Source: Salmo trutta
Taxonomy: Eukaryota > Chordata > Actinopteri > Salmoniformes > Salmonidae
Length of the DNA stretch: 64,000 nucleotides
Assembly: GCF_901001165.1 (NCBI RefSeq)
Contig: NC_042976.1
Location: 48,801,925 to 48,865,924, forward strand
Direction of reading: 5' to 3'
A model generated the notes under the pieces. It ran no database searches, was not told where the DNA came from, and saw only the letters and a list, made by a program, of their open reading frames with translations. Numbering within the stretch: the stretch's first letter is position 1; the number at the start of each line of letters is the position of its first letter. This document shows positions 1 through 11,684 of this stretch, in pieces. The translations under genes and the position numbers were made by a program.

Positions 1-1550
1 TTAATGATTTGAAATACATATTTAATTTCCTATTCTCTGAGAGACATGTGCCCTATTCTAAATTAAGTTGGCTTGTTTTTTTTCATAATATGGCTGTTTT
101 GATTTTAGAATAATGCTGTACATTTAGGTGATGTAAACCTACATTTTGATGCATGAAAACAATAAGTATTCAACTCGGTTCAAAGTAAGCTAGAACGGTC
201 TGGTACGGAGTGCCAGCAAAATAAATAGTGGGGTAATAGTGGGGTACTAGTAAAACATGAGCCTATCACAATAATTAATGAATAGATTCCTAGAGAACGG
301 TAGGATATTGAACTATTTATCTTTGCTGCATTTGAGTCGCATGAAAAATTTGCGAATAGACATGAAAACTTGTGGAATACGCTCCAAAATGCGGTGTGGT
401 TCTATGATAACACTAAAATGTAGCCATTGCAGAGATGAGTGGCCGAGATCGAGACGCGTGGACAGCAATGTACGCATCATTCAAGACATTTGAGGTCCTA
501 ATGAATGACAATCACCAAATGTCATTCATAACACGTTTTGGTGTTTTGTAAGTAATGTCTCTTCGCATTTCACTTTACTTGTTCATGTGATATTAAAACT
601 TGAAACATTTATCAAATGGCACTGTATGGATGCCGGAATTGAAGTAGCCTAATGGTTGTAATAGTAACTCATGTCTGGAATCTGACTGTAGGCCTCACAT
701 GTAGCCTATTATAATATTAACCCCTGCAGAATTAAGTGTCCCTCGCAGTAAAATGATAGACCAAATGTCAATTTTGTCTCAGGAACAGGAGTGGAGAAGT
801 ATGAGAGAATGCGAATGCGTGCTTAGGGACCTGTTGTGTAGCCTCAACGTGCAATTTCTTTGTGACATAAAAGCTGACAATATTTCATTTTCAACCACAT
901 AATATATGCATCCAAGATTAACTGAAATATTTTTAGAAACATGTTGGATTATTTTCACAGCTTTTAATTTCCATAAAACCAGTCAAACTGCTGTCATTTG
1001 GAAATATCCCCTGGTTCCTAAATGTCCTCACTCCATGAGAGAAGCAAAACTGAAAGAAAAAACTTTACCGGTATCAACTAGATTGCTGATGATGTAATTC
1101 CTGTCCTAGAACTGAAATTCTTGTTTATGTTCCACCTCAAAGACTGACTCAGGCTGCTATTCAGCAATTTGGGGTGGGAATGTGGTGGTGATTTCCACAT
1201 GTTTCCGAGAAAGAACAACAATTAGGCCACTGACTGACAGCTGTCAGTGTAACTACCTAGCATGCTAACCTTAGCCAGCTAATGAAAGTTATGTGAGGAC
1301 ATTTCAGTTAAGATAATTAGGTGTTAGTCTTTTTCGTAAATAATTATTTTCACCTATCAGCCTACCTGTCAAGAGATGAGTCTCAGCTAAACTGTGCGTA
1401 TACGAGCTGTTGACATGTTGAGGGTTGACGTTTGTCTGACTTGTCGTTTGATAATTCCAGTGAAACCATGTTGGATTCCAGATGTCATTAATATTGGACA
1501 TGCACACAAACATGATCAAATAGCTATATTCTTTGTTCTCTCTATTCATT
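1..1550. other. No gene recognised
   Basis: AT-rich non-coding sequence. The short open frames here have no recognisable motif, and I see no TIR, LTR or poly-A structure. Confidence 0.5.
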
Positions 1551-2119
1551 TCAGAAAGTATTCATACCCCTTGACTTATTCCACATCTTTGTGGTGATTG
1601 GGTGTATTGATACACCACCCAAAGTGGAATTATTAACTTTACCATGCTAAAAGGTATATTCATTGTGTGCTTTTAGAATTGTTTTCCCCATCTACCAATT
1701 GGTGCCCTTCTTTGCGAGGCATTGGTAAACCTTCCTGGTCTTTGTGGTTGAATCTGTGTTTGAAATTCACTGCTCGACTGAGGTACCTTACAGATGTGTG
1801 GGTTTACCGAGATGAGGTAGTCATTAAAAAATCATGTTAAACATTATAATTGCCCACAGAGTCCATGCAGCTTATTATGTGACTTGTTAAGGACATTTTT
1901 AAACCTTAACATTTTTAGGCTTGTATACTTATTGACTCAATACATTTCAGATTTTAATTAATTTGTAAAAATGTCTTGAAACAAAATTCCACTTTGACAT
2001 TATGGGGGTATTGTGTGTAGGCCAGTGACACAAAATCTAAATGCAATTAATTTTAAATTCAGGCTGTAACACAACAAAATGTGGTAAAAGTTCAAGGGGT
2101 GTGAATATTTTCTGAAGGC
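1551..2119 (-). mobile_element. Internally deleted Tc1-like element
   Basis: Starts with the terminal motif CAGAAAGTATTCATACCCCT and ends with its inverted counterpart (AGGGGTGTGAATATTTTCTGAAGGC). The middle is recognisable as the reverse strand of a salmonid Tc1-like transposase region, but about 1 kb of a usual 1.6-kb copy is missing, so no transposase domain remains. The same family is present at about 62250-63690. Dead copy. Confidence 0.75.
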
Positions 2120-2120
2120 A

Positions 2121-2210
2121 ATGCATTATCTAAATTGCGCAGCTATATATCAATGCATTATATAAATTGCGCAGCTATATATCAATGAATTTTCTAAATT
2201 GAGGCTGCGA
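2121..2210. repeat. 32-bp tandem repeat, 2.5 copies
   Basis: The unit starting ATGCATTATCTAAATTGCGC begins at 2121, 2153 and 2185, a period of exactly 32 bases; the third copy is partial and diverged. It directly abuts the end of the Tc1-like remnant. Confidence 0.8.
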
Positions 2211-2669
2211 ATCCGCCATAGAAATAGAAAAAATATAAGCTCTGGTAATATGGATAGCCGATTGAATGGTTTGAAGCGTGTATTGAAGCAATGCACAATT
2301 TCGTTTTGCATGGTTTTCTCATTAAGATAAATGGAATGGTCGAAAATGAGCAAACCCTGCACACCCGGGCCATGCAAAACGAATTTGCCTAAACGTTAGT
2401 AGTCAAAACCATTCATCTTTGGGTGATGTGGGGAGTGGGGTTCTAAAATGCATAATTTATAAAATGGTCATCTTTGTTTTATGCAGACTAGCTACAAAAT
2501 AATTGAAATTTGACAAATTAAAAAAGGGGAGGTGCAAAAACATTATTTTGCACCCCCTATTTTAATTTGCTACATGGCAAGGTGTAAGGTCATCACTAGT
2601 TAACACAGCCACAAGTCATAAACCCATTTTATTTCTACATTTTTCTATTCCTGAAATGTTCAACCTACA

Positions 2670-2839
2670 TTACATTTACATTTTAGTCATTTAGCAGACG
2701 CTCTTATCCAGAGCGACTTACAGTAGTGAATGCATACATTTCATACATTTTTTTTTTTCTGTGCTGGCCCCCCATGGGAATCGAACCCACAACCCTGGCG
2801 TTGCAAACACCATGCTCTACCAACTGAGCTACAGGGAAG
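2670..2839 (-). mobile_element. tRNA-derived SINE with an L2-shared tail
   Basis: Read on the - strand, the head (2839 to about 2765) has tRNA promoter elements: an A box in GTAGCTCAGTTGGTAGAGC and a B box in GGTTCGATTCCC. The 3' tail (2722-2670) is TGTAAGTCGCTCTGGATAAG followed by AGCGTCTGCTAAATGACTA. The same tail ends the L2-type LINE fragment at 36991-37424, which explains how the SINE is mobilised. A poly-T stretch (about 2750-2758) separates head and tail. It is not a functional tRNA gene, because the head runs directly into the SINE body. Confidence 0.85.
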
Positions 2840-3007
2840 TAACTTCACTGCTAACCTGCTAACCTCACTGCTAACCTTAACGAAAAAGCTAATTTTTGTT
2901 TTCATGAATTTGTATGATATAGCCAATTTGAACTTTGGTTTCAGCTAGATAAAACAGCTACAAAGTGTAGGCTACAGAGAAAAGCTACTTGCCTCTTGGG
3001 TGACTTA

Positions 3008-3188
3008 GGGTGGCAACATAGCCTAGTGGGTAGAGTGTTGGACTAACAACTGAAAGGTTGCAAGATCGAATCCCTGAGCTGACAAGGTACAAACTTTGAA
3101 CAAGGCAGTTTACCCACTGTTCCTAGGCTGTCATTGAAAATAAGAATTTGTTCTTAACTGACAAGCCTAGTTAAATAAATTAAAAATA
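3008..3188 (+). mobile_element. HpaI-type salmonid SINE
   Basis: The tRNA-like head (GGTGGCAACATAGCCTAGTG, then the B box GCAAGATCGAATCCC) is followed by the diagnostic body (CCCACTGTTCCTAGGCTGTC, then AAAATAAGAATTTGTTCTTA) and an A-rich end (TTAAATAAATTAAAAATA). From established knowledge this family is confined to salmonids, making it the best single taxonomic marker in the window. Confidence 0.9.
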
Positions 3189-3774
3189 GAGAGAACTTTG
3201 CAGCAAGAGGTTCGGAATAATAAACATTGCCATTTTGGTGGGTGGTAACATTGAAATAAAACCCAACCTGAAACAAAATGTGCAGTAGGCTGAAAATGTC
3301 ATCTCATAGCAAAAGACACATAAGAGTCATGGAAACATCTGAAGTCACACATTTGGATTTGGCAATATATCATACTTTGACAAAAATGATGCCTTATTCA
3401 CTTACATTGTTGTGCAACATCATGGGTAAGCTCTGGCCAGAGCCGGTCCTGACCTAAGCAAAATTCTGCTAAGGGGCCCTCGTACCTGACCCATGAGCCA
3501 TGTAAACCATTGCCACACAGTCACACCAGTGCTCCCACTACAATCCTTCCTCCTTTAAATCAGTTTGCTCCATCTGTCGGTCTAAGAATAAGTAGACCTA
3601 TACAGAACAGAATGAGGTATAAACAAACAATATTTATTGAATAGAATATTTGATAGAATCTTAAGATAAGTGAATATTAACATAAATAGGAAATTGTAGA
3701 AAATAATAAAATATAACACTGAGCTTTGGCTCTGCTGCCTGGTAATTAGTCCAGTCCTCACAATATTATACATT
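3189..3774. other. No gene recognised
   Basis: AT-rich sequence with no coding or structural signal I can support. Confidence 0.45.
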
Positions 3775-3970
3775 TTAGCTTTGTCTATACAATGTAAACA
3801 TACGCCTATAGGCTATGGCTGCAGCTATACATCTTAAAATAGTGAAATAAAACCTATACAGCTGTGTGATTAGCTTTGTCTATACAATGTAAACATACGC
3901 CTATAGGCTATGGCTGCAGCTATATGTCTCAGAATAGTAAAATAAAACCTATACAGCTGTGCGATTAACT
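3775..3970. repeat. 95-bp tandem duplication
   Basis: The sequence starting TTAGCTTTGTCTATACAATG is at 3775 and again at 3870; a third, partial start (TTAACTTTG) lies at 3965. The period is 95 bases, with only a few substitutions between copies, so the duplication is young. No coding potential is evident. Confidence 0.85.
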
Positions 3971-4214
3971 TTGGTTTCCTCTACAGCCTGGGCATTTTCA
4001 GCATCAGCACCAGTCTATCTGGACTGTCTGGAAGAAATTGAGAAAGTATGTCACATAGTTAAGCAGTCAATTACACAAGTTCACTTCTGCCATACAATGT
4101 TAAATGTTACTAAGTGTGTAAACATTTTAATGTTTGAATTAAAATCTTAGCATCAAAATATTCCTCTTCTACACTTTCTTGAGGCAAAATCATCTATGAT
4201 ATCATAGGACATGT

Positions 4215-4441
4215 GTTTCCCCACGTCATGATTTATGTAAATAGCCCATCCAACTACCTCATCCCCATACTGTATTTATTTATTTATCTTGCTCCTTTGC
4301 ACCCCAGTATCTCTACTTGCACATTCATCTTCTGCACATTCTACCATTCCAGTGTTTAATTGCTATATTGTAATTACTTTGCCATCATGGCCTATTTATT
4401 GCCTTACCTCCCTTATCCTACCTCATTTGCACATGCTGTTC
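4215..4441 (+). mobile_element. L2-type LINE 3' region, left half (interrupted)
   Basis: Resembles the 3' UTR of a salmonid L2 LINE (CATACTGTATTTATTTATTT, CTCCTTTGCACCCCAGTATC, TTGCACATGCTG). The rest of the same tail resumes at 7545-7710, after the Tc1 insertion. The reverse complement of this block also occurs at 17340-17735 as part of a longer L2 fragment. Confidence 0.75.
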
Positions 4442-4838
4442 TATTAGGGTTTCACATTTACGCAAAAACAATGTGCAGTGGGGGGAAAAAGTATTTGATC
4501 CCCTGCTGATTTTGTACGTTTGCCCACTGACAAAGAAAGGATCAGTCTATAATTTTAATGGTAGGTTTATTTGAACAGTGAGAGACAGAATAACAACAAA
4601 AATATCCAGAAAAACGCATGTCAGAAATGTTATAAATTGATTTGCATTTTAAAGAGGGAAATAAGTATTTGACCCCCTCTCAATCAGAAAGATTTCTGGC
4701 TCCCAGGTGTCTTTTATACAGGTAACGAGCTGAGATTAGGAGCACACTCTTAAAGGGAGTGCTCCTAACCGCAGCTGGTTACCTGTAAAAAAGACACCTG
4801 TCCACAGAAGCAATCAATCATATTCCAAACTCTCCACC

Positions 4839-5216
4839 ATGGCCAAGACCAAAGATCTCTCCAAGGATGTCAGGGACAAGATTGTAGAACTACACAAGGC
4901 TGGAATGGGCTACAAGACCATCGCCAAGCAGCTTGGTGAGAAGGTGACAACATTTGGTGTGATTATTCGCAAATGGAAGAAACACAAAAGAACTGTCAAT
5001 CTTCCTCGGCCTGGGGCTCCATGCAAGATCTCACCTCGTGGAGTTGCAATGATCATGAGAACGGTGAGGAATCAGCCCAGAACTACACGGGAGGATTTTG
5101 TCAATGATCTCAAGGCAGCTGGGACCATAGTTACCAAGAAAACAATTGGTAACACACTACGCCGTGAAGGACTGAAATCCTGCAGCGCCCGCAAGGTCCC
5201 CCTGCTCAAGAATACA
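4839..5216 (+). pseudogene. Tc1 transposase, N-terminal DNA-binding part
   Basis: This reading frame of 126 codons begins MAKTKDLSKDVRDKIVELHK, the typical start of a Tc1 transposase. It carries the paired helix-turn-helix (paired-like) domain (about residues 5-110) with a GRPR-like linker now reading GAPCK near residue 59. In an active element it would bind the terminal repeats. The frame ends early at AAGAATACATAA: relative to the expected reading a base is missing here, because the protein continues in another frame (ARRKFANEHLN) directly after. The catalytic domain follows at 5275-5646 and 7088-7321. Confidence 0.85.
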
Positions 5217-5646
5217 TAAACATGCCCGTCGGAAGTTTGCCAATGAACATCTGAATGACTCAGAGGACACCTGGGTGAACGTGTTGTGGTCAGATGAGAC
5301 CAAAATGGAGCTCTTTGACATCAACTCAACTCGCCATGTTTGGAGGAGGAGGAATGCTGCCTATGACCCCAAGAACACCATCTCCACCGTCAAACATGGA
5401 GGTGGAAACATTATGCTTTGGGGGTGTTTTTCTGCTAAGGGGACAGGACAACTTCACCGCATCAAAGGGACGATGGACGGGGCCATGTACCGTCAAATCT
5501 TGGGTGAGAACCTCCTTCCCTCAGCCAGGGCATTGAAAATGGGTCGTGGATGGGTATTCCAGCATGACAATGACCCAAAACACACGGCCAAGGCAACAAA
5601 GGAGTGGCTCAAGAAGAAGCACATTAACCTGTTGGATTTACCCTAG
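5217..5646 (+). pseudogene. Tc1 transposase, first part of the DDE domain
   Basis: After the frameshift the transposase continues without a stop to the insertion point. It shows the first catalytic Asp in VLWSDETKMELF and the second in FQHDNDPKHTA. The true frame stops at KKKHI(N), where the TTAA element begins at 5628; the last residues of the open frame belong to that element. The third acidic residue lies in the fragment at 7088. No longer able to make a full enzyme. Confidence 0.85.
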
Positions 5647-7087
5647 GATAGGGGGCGCCACAGCGCATTTTGGAAAAAAATCGTTCCCATTTTCAACGGC
5701 CTACTAATCAAAGTCAGAAGCTAAGACATGCATATACTTATTTTATATGGATAGAAAACACCCTAAATTTTCTAAAACTGTTTGAATGGTGTCTGTGAGT
5801 ATAACAGAACTCGTATGGCAGTCAAAACCCCGAGACCGATTGAACCAGGAAGTGGAAATCTGAATTGTGGACTCGACTTCACAGCCTTACCTATAAATCA
5901 CAACGTAAAAAAATGAAAATTGAGCACTTTCCAGTGCTTCCACTAGATGTCCCCAGTCTTTACAAAGTGTTTTGAGGGTTCTGCGGTAGAAACTCAGTGA
6001 AAGAGACGATGTGGCAATTGGTCAGAGTAGTAGGGCCATGAGCATTGTGACGTCGGCGGCCGTGTCTGCCCCCACCTTTGGAAGCCTTTTGAAACACAAT
6101 GACATCGTCCCACTCGAATCTGATTGGCTCTCTTGTTGAAACAGGCCCTGACGATTATTTTATACAACGTTTGACATGTTTGAACGAACCTAACTAACCG
6201 TAAACAGTCATTTTGCATTAGACAGGTGCCGCGCACGGAACAACATTTGATTACAGCCTTAGGACGCGCTAACGACAGGAAGCTAATGGAACATAAAGCA
6301 TGGACTTTTTCGACCGAAAATACATTTGTCATGGACCTGGGACATCGGGAAGTGTTTTCTGATGAAGACAACTAAAGGTGAGGGATTATTGGCGATATTA
6401 TACAATATCAGATGTTACTTGCTCAAATGTTCAAAGATGGCGCCGAGCTAGGTTTTCGAGCTCAATTTCTGGGTATCGCATCCCATTTGATCTCAAAGTG
6501 TGATTACCCTGTAAAGTTAATTTAAAATCTGTTTTGACAGGTGTTTTCAAGAGATATTCATCTATAAATCTTAGATTGACAATATATATTAAAAAAATCG
6601 TTTTCGAATAGTAATTTATAAAATTGTAGCACTGTTTCCCGGGACGCATTATATGGGAAAATAGTTAGTCAACCTCAGGTGCCGATGTAAAATGCTGTTT
6701 TTATATAGAAATATGACCTTTATTGAACAAAAGATTGCATGCTGTGTGTAACATGATGTCCTAGGTGTGTCATCTGATGAAGTTTGTAAAAGGTTAGTGC
6801 TGCATTTAGCTGTTTTTTGGTTATATGTGATGGGTGTGCTTGCTCGGAAAATTCATATGATGCGACTTTTACAATGTACTCCTCTAACATAATCTAATAT
6901 TGTGCTTTTCCTGTAAAACCTTTTTGAAATCGGACAACGAGGGTCGATTCAAGAGAGGTGTATCTATAAAACGATATGAGACAGCCCTATATTTGAAAAA
7001 AAAAAAATATTGAATTTCGTTATGCTAATGTCGCTAGGAGTTTTCGCTGGAAAATGATCCCGCTAACGGGATGGTAGGCTGAAGAAG
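5628..7087 (+). mobile_element. Non-autonomous DNA transposon with TTAA target site
   Basis: The 1460-bp block splits the Tc1 transposase between KKKHI and VLEWP. It is preceded by TTAA (5624-5627) and followed by TT directly joined to GGTCCTGG, so the right TTAA has lost AA. The ends are CCTGTTGG and GAAGAAG, a weak inverted pair. It contains no transposase. A second copy in opposite orientation lies at 25561-26982 with complete TTAA on both sides. From TSD preference this points to a piggyBac- or Kolobok-mobilised family; I cannot decide which. Confidence 0.8.
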
Positions 7088-7318
7088 TTGGTCCTGGAGT
7101 GGCCTAGCCAGTCTCCAGACCTTAATCCCATAGAAAATCTGTGGAGGGAGCTGAAGGTTCGAGTTGCCAAACATCAGCCTCGAAATCTTAATGACTTGGA
7201 GAAGACCTGCAAAGAGGAGTGGGACAAAATCCCTCCTGAGATGTGTGCAAACCTGGTGGCCAACTACAAGAAACGTCTGACCTCTGTGATTGCCAACAAG
7301 GGTTTTGCCACCAAGTAC
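7088..7318 (+). pseudogene. Tc1 transposase, C-terminal part
   Basis: Resumes the transposase broken at 5627. It reads VLEWPSQSPDLNPIENLW, which contains the third catalytic residue (Glu in NPIEN), and runs to the natural C-terminus NKGFATKY with a stop codon. With the upstream parts this would be a complete DD34E enzyme, but the frameshift at about 5210 and the 1460-bp insertion make it a pseudogene. The Met at its start is accidental and comes from the end of the TTAA element. Confidence 0.85.
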
Positions 7319-7544
7319 TAAGTCATGTTTTGCAGAGGTGTCAAATACTTATTTCCCTTACTAAAATGCAAATCATTTTATAACATTTTTGACATGCGTT
7401 TTTCTGGATTTTTTTGTTGTTATTCTGTCTCTCACTGTTCAAATAAAGCTACTATTAAAATTATACACTGATCATTTCTTTGTAAGTGGGCAAACGTACA
7501 AAATCAGCAGGGGATCAAATACTTTTTTCCCCCACTGTAGACTT

Positions 7545-7710
7545 TTTCTACTGTATTATTGATTGTAGGTTTGTTTATTCCATGTGTAACTCTGTGTTGT
7601 TGTATGTGTCGAACTGCCTTTCTTTATCTTGGCCAGGTCGCAGTTGCAAATGATAACGTTTTCTCAACTAGCCTACCTGGTTAAATAAGAGGTGAAATAA
7701 AACATTTAAA
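7545..7710 (+). mobile_element. L2-type LINE 3' tail, right half
   Basis: Continues the tail broken at 4441: TGTAACTCTGTGTTGTTGTA, CTTGGCCAGGTCGCAGTTGC, CTACCTGGTTAAATAAG. It ends in an A-rich terminus that directly abuts hAT transposase sequence at 7712, so this LINE end truncated the hAT copy or inserted at its edge. Confidence 0.8.
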
Positions 7711-7711
7711 A

Positions 7712-8730
7712 AATTAAATGATGGCCAGACCACTCACACGTTCCTGTGACATGGAAGACTTTAGGTAGCATAATTTTGAAAAGCTCCTCTCTACCGATGC
7801 TACTGTTACTGGTAGAGTGACTGCAATTCTTAGGGCTATCCAAAAGGTTAGGATAGAGTTCCTCCAGGTTTTTCTCACAGAGAAAAAAGCAGATCAGGTC
7901 AATTCTGAATCTTGTGTGCCAGATCCCTTCCACTGATGTTACAGTCATCTCTGAAGGTTAGAGTGTTTTCAACTTCCATGCAGTGAGCCTTTAAATATTC
8001 ACTGGACATCTGAGAGGCAGTGCTGAAGTTCAGCAGCACTCCATATTTGGTTTTCACCTTGTTGAGTGTTTCAAATCTCTCATCCATGGATGTCACAGCA
8101 GAGTCGACCACAATGTTGAAGTAGTTGACTTCAAGGTTTTTCAGTGCATCAGTAACTGGTTCATCTGGAGCCTCATAGCTTAAGTGCCTCTTGCTGTTTT
8201 TCAGTCTTCTCTTTCAGAACAGCCTTCACATTAATTTCTTCACAAATGCTTTTGGCTGTAGTCTTGGCCTCAGAGCATCCAGTTTCCTGGTATGTAGTGA
8301 GGGAGGCCTTTGCATTTGAGATTAAATTCACTGCGATATCCAACTGCATTGAGGCGGATTGAAGGAGCTTCTTTACCTTGTTTGTCATTGTCAGTATCTC
8401 ACACCATACAACACAGCAAATCAAGAAGCGGTAGGACCCAACATCCTCTGCAAATGCTTGTGCCTCCACTTTGGCCACAGGATCATTGATCGTCTGTCTG
8501 GCTTCCAATAATGCCTCCCGAACCTCAGAAGCCTGATACCTGATTGCATGAACACTTTGGAGCCTACTCTCCCATCTTGTGTCACTCCATGATTTCACAG
8601 TTATGTTCACGTGTTTCTTCAAAACACTCCATCTTTGTGTGCCAGCTGAAAAGAAGGTGAAGAGCTTTTGCACATGCCCAAAAACCCCAACTGCATCTTT
8701 TGAAGATTTGGCAGCATCTGCAATGACAAG
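7712..8730 (-). pseudogene. hAT-type (ZMYM1-like) transposase, C-terminal half
   Basis: On the - strand, from 8730 down, the protein reads LVIADAAKSSKDA, then QKLFTFFSAGTQRWSVLKKHV and WSDTRWESRL (hAT catalytic-domain segments seen in ZMYM1-like domesticated and transposon proteins). It continues through a long helical region to a decayed C-terminal dimerisation domain (LEELYPN at about 7860). Several frameshifts break the C-terminal part, and it is cut off at 7712 by the L2 tail. The N-terminal half is at 13791-15045, separated by a MITE insertion. Either a transposon remnant or a retrocopy of a domesticated gene; the first is more likely given its neighbours. Confidence 0.75.
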
Positions 8731-10725
8731 CAGTGGTCACCAACCTTTTCTGAGTCAAGATCCCTTTCGCAGTCAAAAAGCAAGCTGAGATCTACTGCTC
8801 ACATTATTATTATTTTTTTTACATTAACCTGACACAAACAGTTTTGTAGGAATGAGGTTTGGGCAGTTGGCCTAATACATTATCACAGCATATCTGCTAT
8901 ATGATTGGCCTGCCAATATTGTTAATCAGACCATATTATATTTCAAAACTTGAGGTTTGATAACAAAATAGATCAGTTGGTTTAGCACTTTTGAGGCACT
9001 GTAGAGCATGAATTGAAATAATTTGCTTTTTTATTTTACTGGCCTGATGGTACCTTCATCTGATGGTCAACAAGGTCAAATCACGACGTCGGTGATCTTC
9101 AGGTCGAAAAGTCAGAGCTCTAAAAAGATGCCTGAGTTTCCGACTTGGAATTCCGACTTGGATGACCATTCAAAAGATTTTTCCCAACCCCTCTCACGGT
9201 CCCTGCTCTCTTCTTCCTTTCCTCCGGTGAGACTGAACAGAGAGAGGGGACACAGTCTTCCACCTAATGGCGAAACTCGAGTCGCACCGCATCTGCCTCA
9301 TAAACAAATTCATGTTGTTCCTACGACCAGAGAAAGTTACATATTCCTTAATATTAAAATCAACACGAAGAACTGCTAATAATAACAAAACGCAGGGCTA
9401 TCGATACTTGGCTACTCATTCATTGCAGCTGAGTCCCAGCGGAGAAGCGCATTTTGTAATAGTGTTGAATGAAAACAGTAACAGTGCTGAATATAAACTT
9501 AAACATGAACTCACTCATAAAAACAGCAGCTCTTTGCCGTATTTGTTGACAGTCTCTCTGTGGTCATGGTTTTAAAAGTTATTCAATCTTACGTAGGTTA
9601 GTAGCCTATTAAACTTGGCTGTAGCCAGGGTCATGGAAGCTCTGTAGCCACGGTGATTTGAGCTATCCGATTGGGCAGCGCAGTAGGTCAAATCAAATCA
9701 AATGTATTTATATAGCCCTTCTTACATCAGCTGATATCTCAAAGTGCTGTACAGAAACCCAGCCTAAAACCCCAAACAGCAAGCAATGCAGGTGTAGAAG
9801 CACGGTGGCTAGGAAAAACTCCATAGAAAGGCCAGAACCTAGGAAGAAACCTAGAGAGGAACCAGGCTATGAGGGGTGGCCAGTCCTCTTCTGGCTGTGC
9901 CGGGTGGAGATTATAGCAGAACGTGGCCAAGATGTTCAAATGTTCATAAATGACCAGCATGGTCTAATAATAATATTCACAGTTGTCGAGGGTGTAACAA
10001 GTCAGCACCTTAAGAGTAAATGTCAGTTGGCTTTTCATAGCCGATCATTGAGAGTATCTCTACCGCTCCTGCTGTCTCTAGAGAGTTGAAAATATCAGGT
10101 CTGGGACAGGTAGCACGTCCGGTGAACAGGTCAGGGTTCCATAGCCGCAGGCAGAACAGTTGAAACTGGAGCAGCAGCATGGCCACGTGGACTGGGGACA
10201 GCAAGGAGTCATCATGTCAGGTTGTCCTGAGGCATGGTCCTAAGGCTAAGGTCCTCCGAGAGAGAGAAAGAGAGAAAGAGAGAATTAGAGCACATACTTA
10301 AATTCACACAGGACACCGGATAAGACAGGAGAAATACTCCAGATAACAGACTGACGCTAGCCCCCCGACACATAAACTACTGCAGCATAAATACTGGAGG
10401 CTGAGACAGGAGGGGTCAGGAGACACTGTGGCCCCATCCGACGATACCCCCCGGACGGAGTGAAACAGGAAGGATATAACCCCACCCACTTTGCCAAAGC
10501 ACAGCCCCCCACCACTAGAGGGATATCTTCACCCAACAACTTACCATCCTGAGACAAGGCCGAGTATAGCCCACAAAGATCTCCACCACAGCACAACCCA
10601 AGGGGGGGGCGCCAACCCAGACAGGAAGACCACGTCAGTGACTCAACCCACTCAAGTGACGCACCCCTCCTAGGGACGGCATGGAAGAACACCAATAAGC
10701 CAGTGACTCAGCCCCTGTAATAGGG

Positions 10726-11684
10726 TTAGAGGCAGAGAATCCCAGTGGAGAGAGGGGAACCGGCCAGGCAGAGACAGTGAATTTGGGTTTCCAATATCTC
10801 CAAAAGAATGTGGTGATCGATGGTATCAAAAGCAGCACTAAGATCTAGGAGCACGAGGACAGATGCAGAGCCTCGGTCTGACATCATTAAAAGGTAATTT
10901 ACCACCTTCACAAGTGCAGTCTCAGTGCTATGATGGGGTCTAAAACCAGACTGAAGGCAGTGAGTTGCTGCGCAACAGCTTTTTCTACATATTTTGAGAG
11001 GAATGGAAGATTCGATATAGGCCGATAGTTTTTTATATTTTCTGGGTCAAGGTTAGGCTTTTTCAAGAGAGGCTTTATTACTGCCACTTTTAGTGAGTTT
11101 GGTACACATCCGGTGGATAGAGAACCGTTTATTATGTTCAACATAGAAGGGCCAAGCACAGGAAGCAGCTTTTTCAGTAGTTTAGTTGGAATAGGGTCCA
11201 GTATGCAGCTTGAAGGTTTAGAGGCCATGATTATTTGCATTATTGTGTCAAGAGATATAGTACTAAAACACTTTAGTGTCTCCCTTGATCCTAGGTCCTG
11301 GCAGAGTTGTGCAGACTCAGGACAATGGAGCTTTGGAGGAATACGCAGATTTAAAGAGGAGTCCGTAATTTGCTTTCTAATGATCATGATCTTTTCCTCA
11401 AAGAAGTTCATGAATTTATTACTGCTGAAGTGAAAGCCATCCTCTCTTGGGGAATGCTGCTTTTTAGTTAGCTTTGCGACAGTATCAAAAATACATTTCG
11501 GATTGTTCTTATTTTCCTCAATTAAGTTGGAAAAATAGGATGATCGAGCAGCAGTGAGGGCTCTTCGATACTGCACGGTACTGTCTTTCCAAGCTAGTCG
11601 GAAGACTTCCAGTTTATGTGGCGCCATTTCTGTTCCAATTTTCTGGAAGCTTGCTTCAGAGCTTGTGTATTTTCTGTATACCAA
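10726..11684 (-). pseudogene. L2 ORF2, reverse transcriptase N-terminal part
   Basis: Two overlapping frames on the - strand (11684-10908 and 10911-10726) carry the region before the RT, then KNYRPISNLPFLSKYVEKAV (RT motif 1/2) and SVLVLLDLSAAFDTIDHHIL (motif A with its catalytic Asp). A frameshift lies between them near 10910. The YADD-type motif C, thumb and C-terminal part are absent because of a deletion into the 3' UTR. Cannot be active. Confidence 0.85.

Larger units (their letters stand above)
4476..7537 (+). mobile_element. Tc1-like transposon with a nested insertion
   Basis: The ends are inverted copies of each other: CAGTGGGGGGAAAAAGTATT at 4476 and the reverse of that type ending CCCCCACTG at 7537, within long terminal repeats of about 200 bp (4476-4690 and 7330-7537). 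TA follows the right end; the left TA is mutated. The element sits inside an L2 3' tail. It encodes one transposase broken by a frameshift and by a 1460-bp TTAA element (5628-7087). Without that insertion it would be about 1.6 kb, normal for Tc1. Inactive. Confidence 0.9.

Noticed and set aside
2765..2839. tRNA gene on the - strand (A and B boxes)
   Set aside because: It is the head of a SINE; the sequence runs directly into the SINE body and tail.
3976..4046. Exon-like stretch between CTCTACAG and GTATGT
   Set aside because: Splice-like ends are present, but the reading shows no known protein, and the upstream part belongs to the end of a tandem duplication.
9023..9575. Frames of 118 and 102 codons in the MITE
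   Set aside because: No motif, and the second MITE copy does not keep them open.
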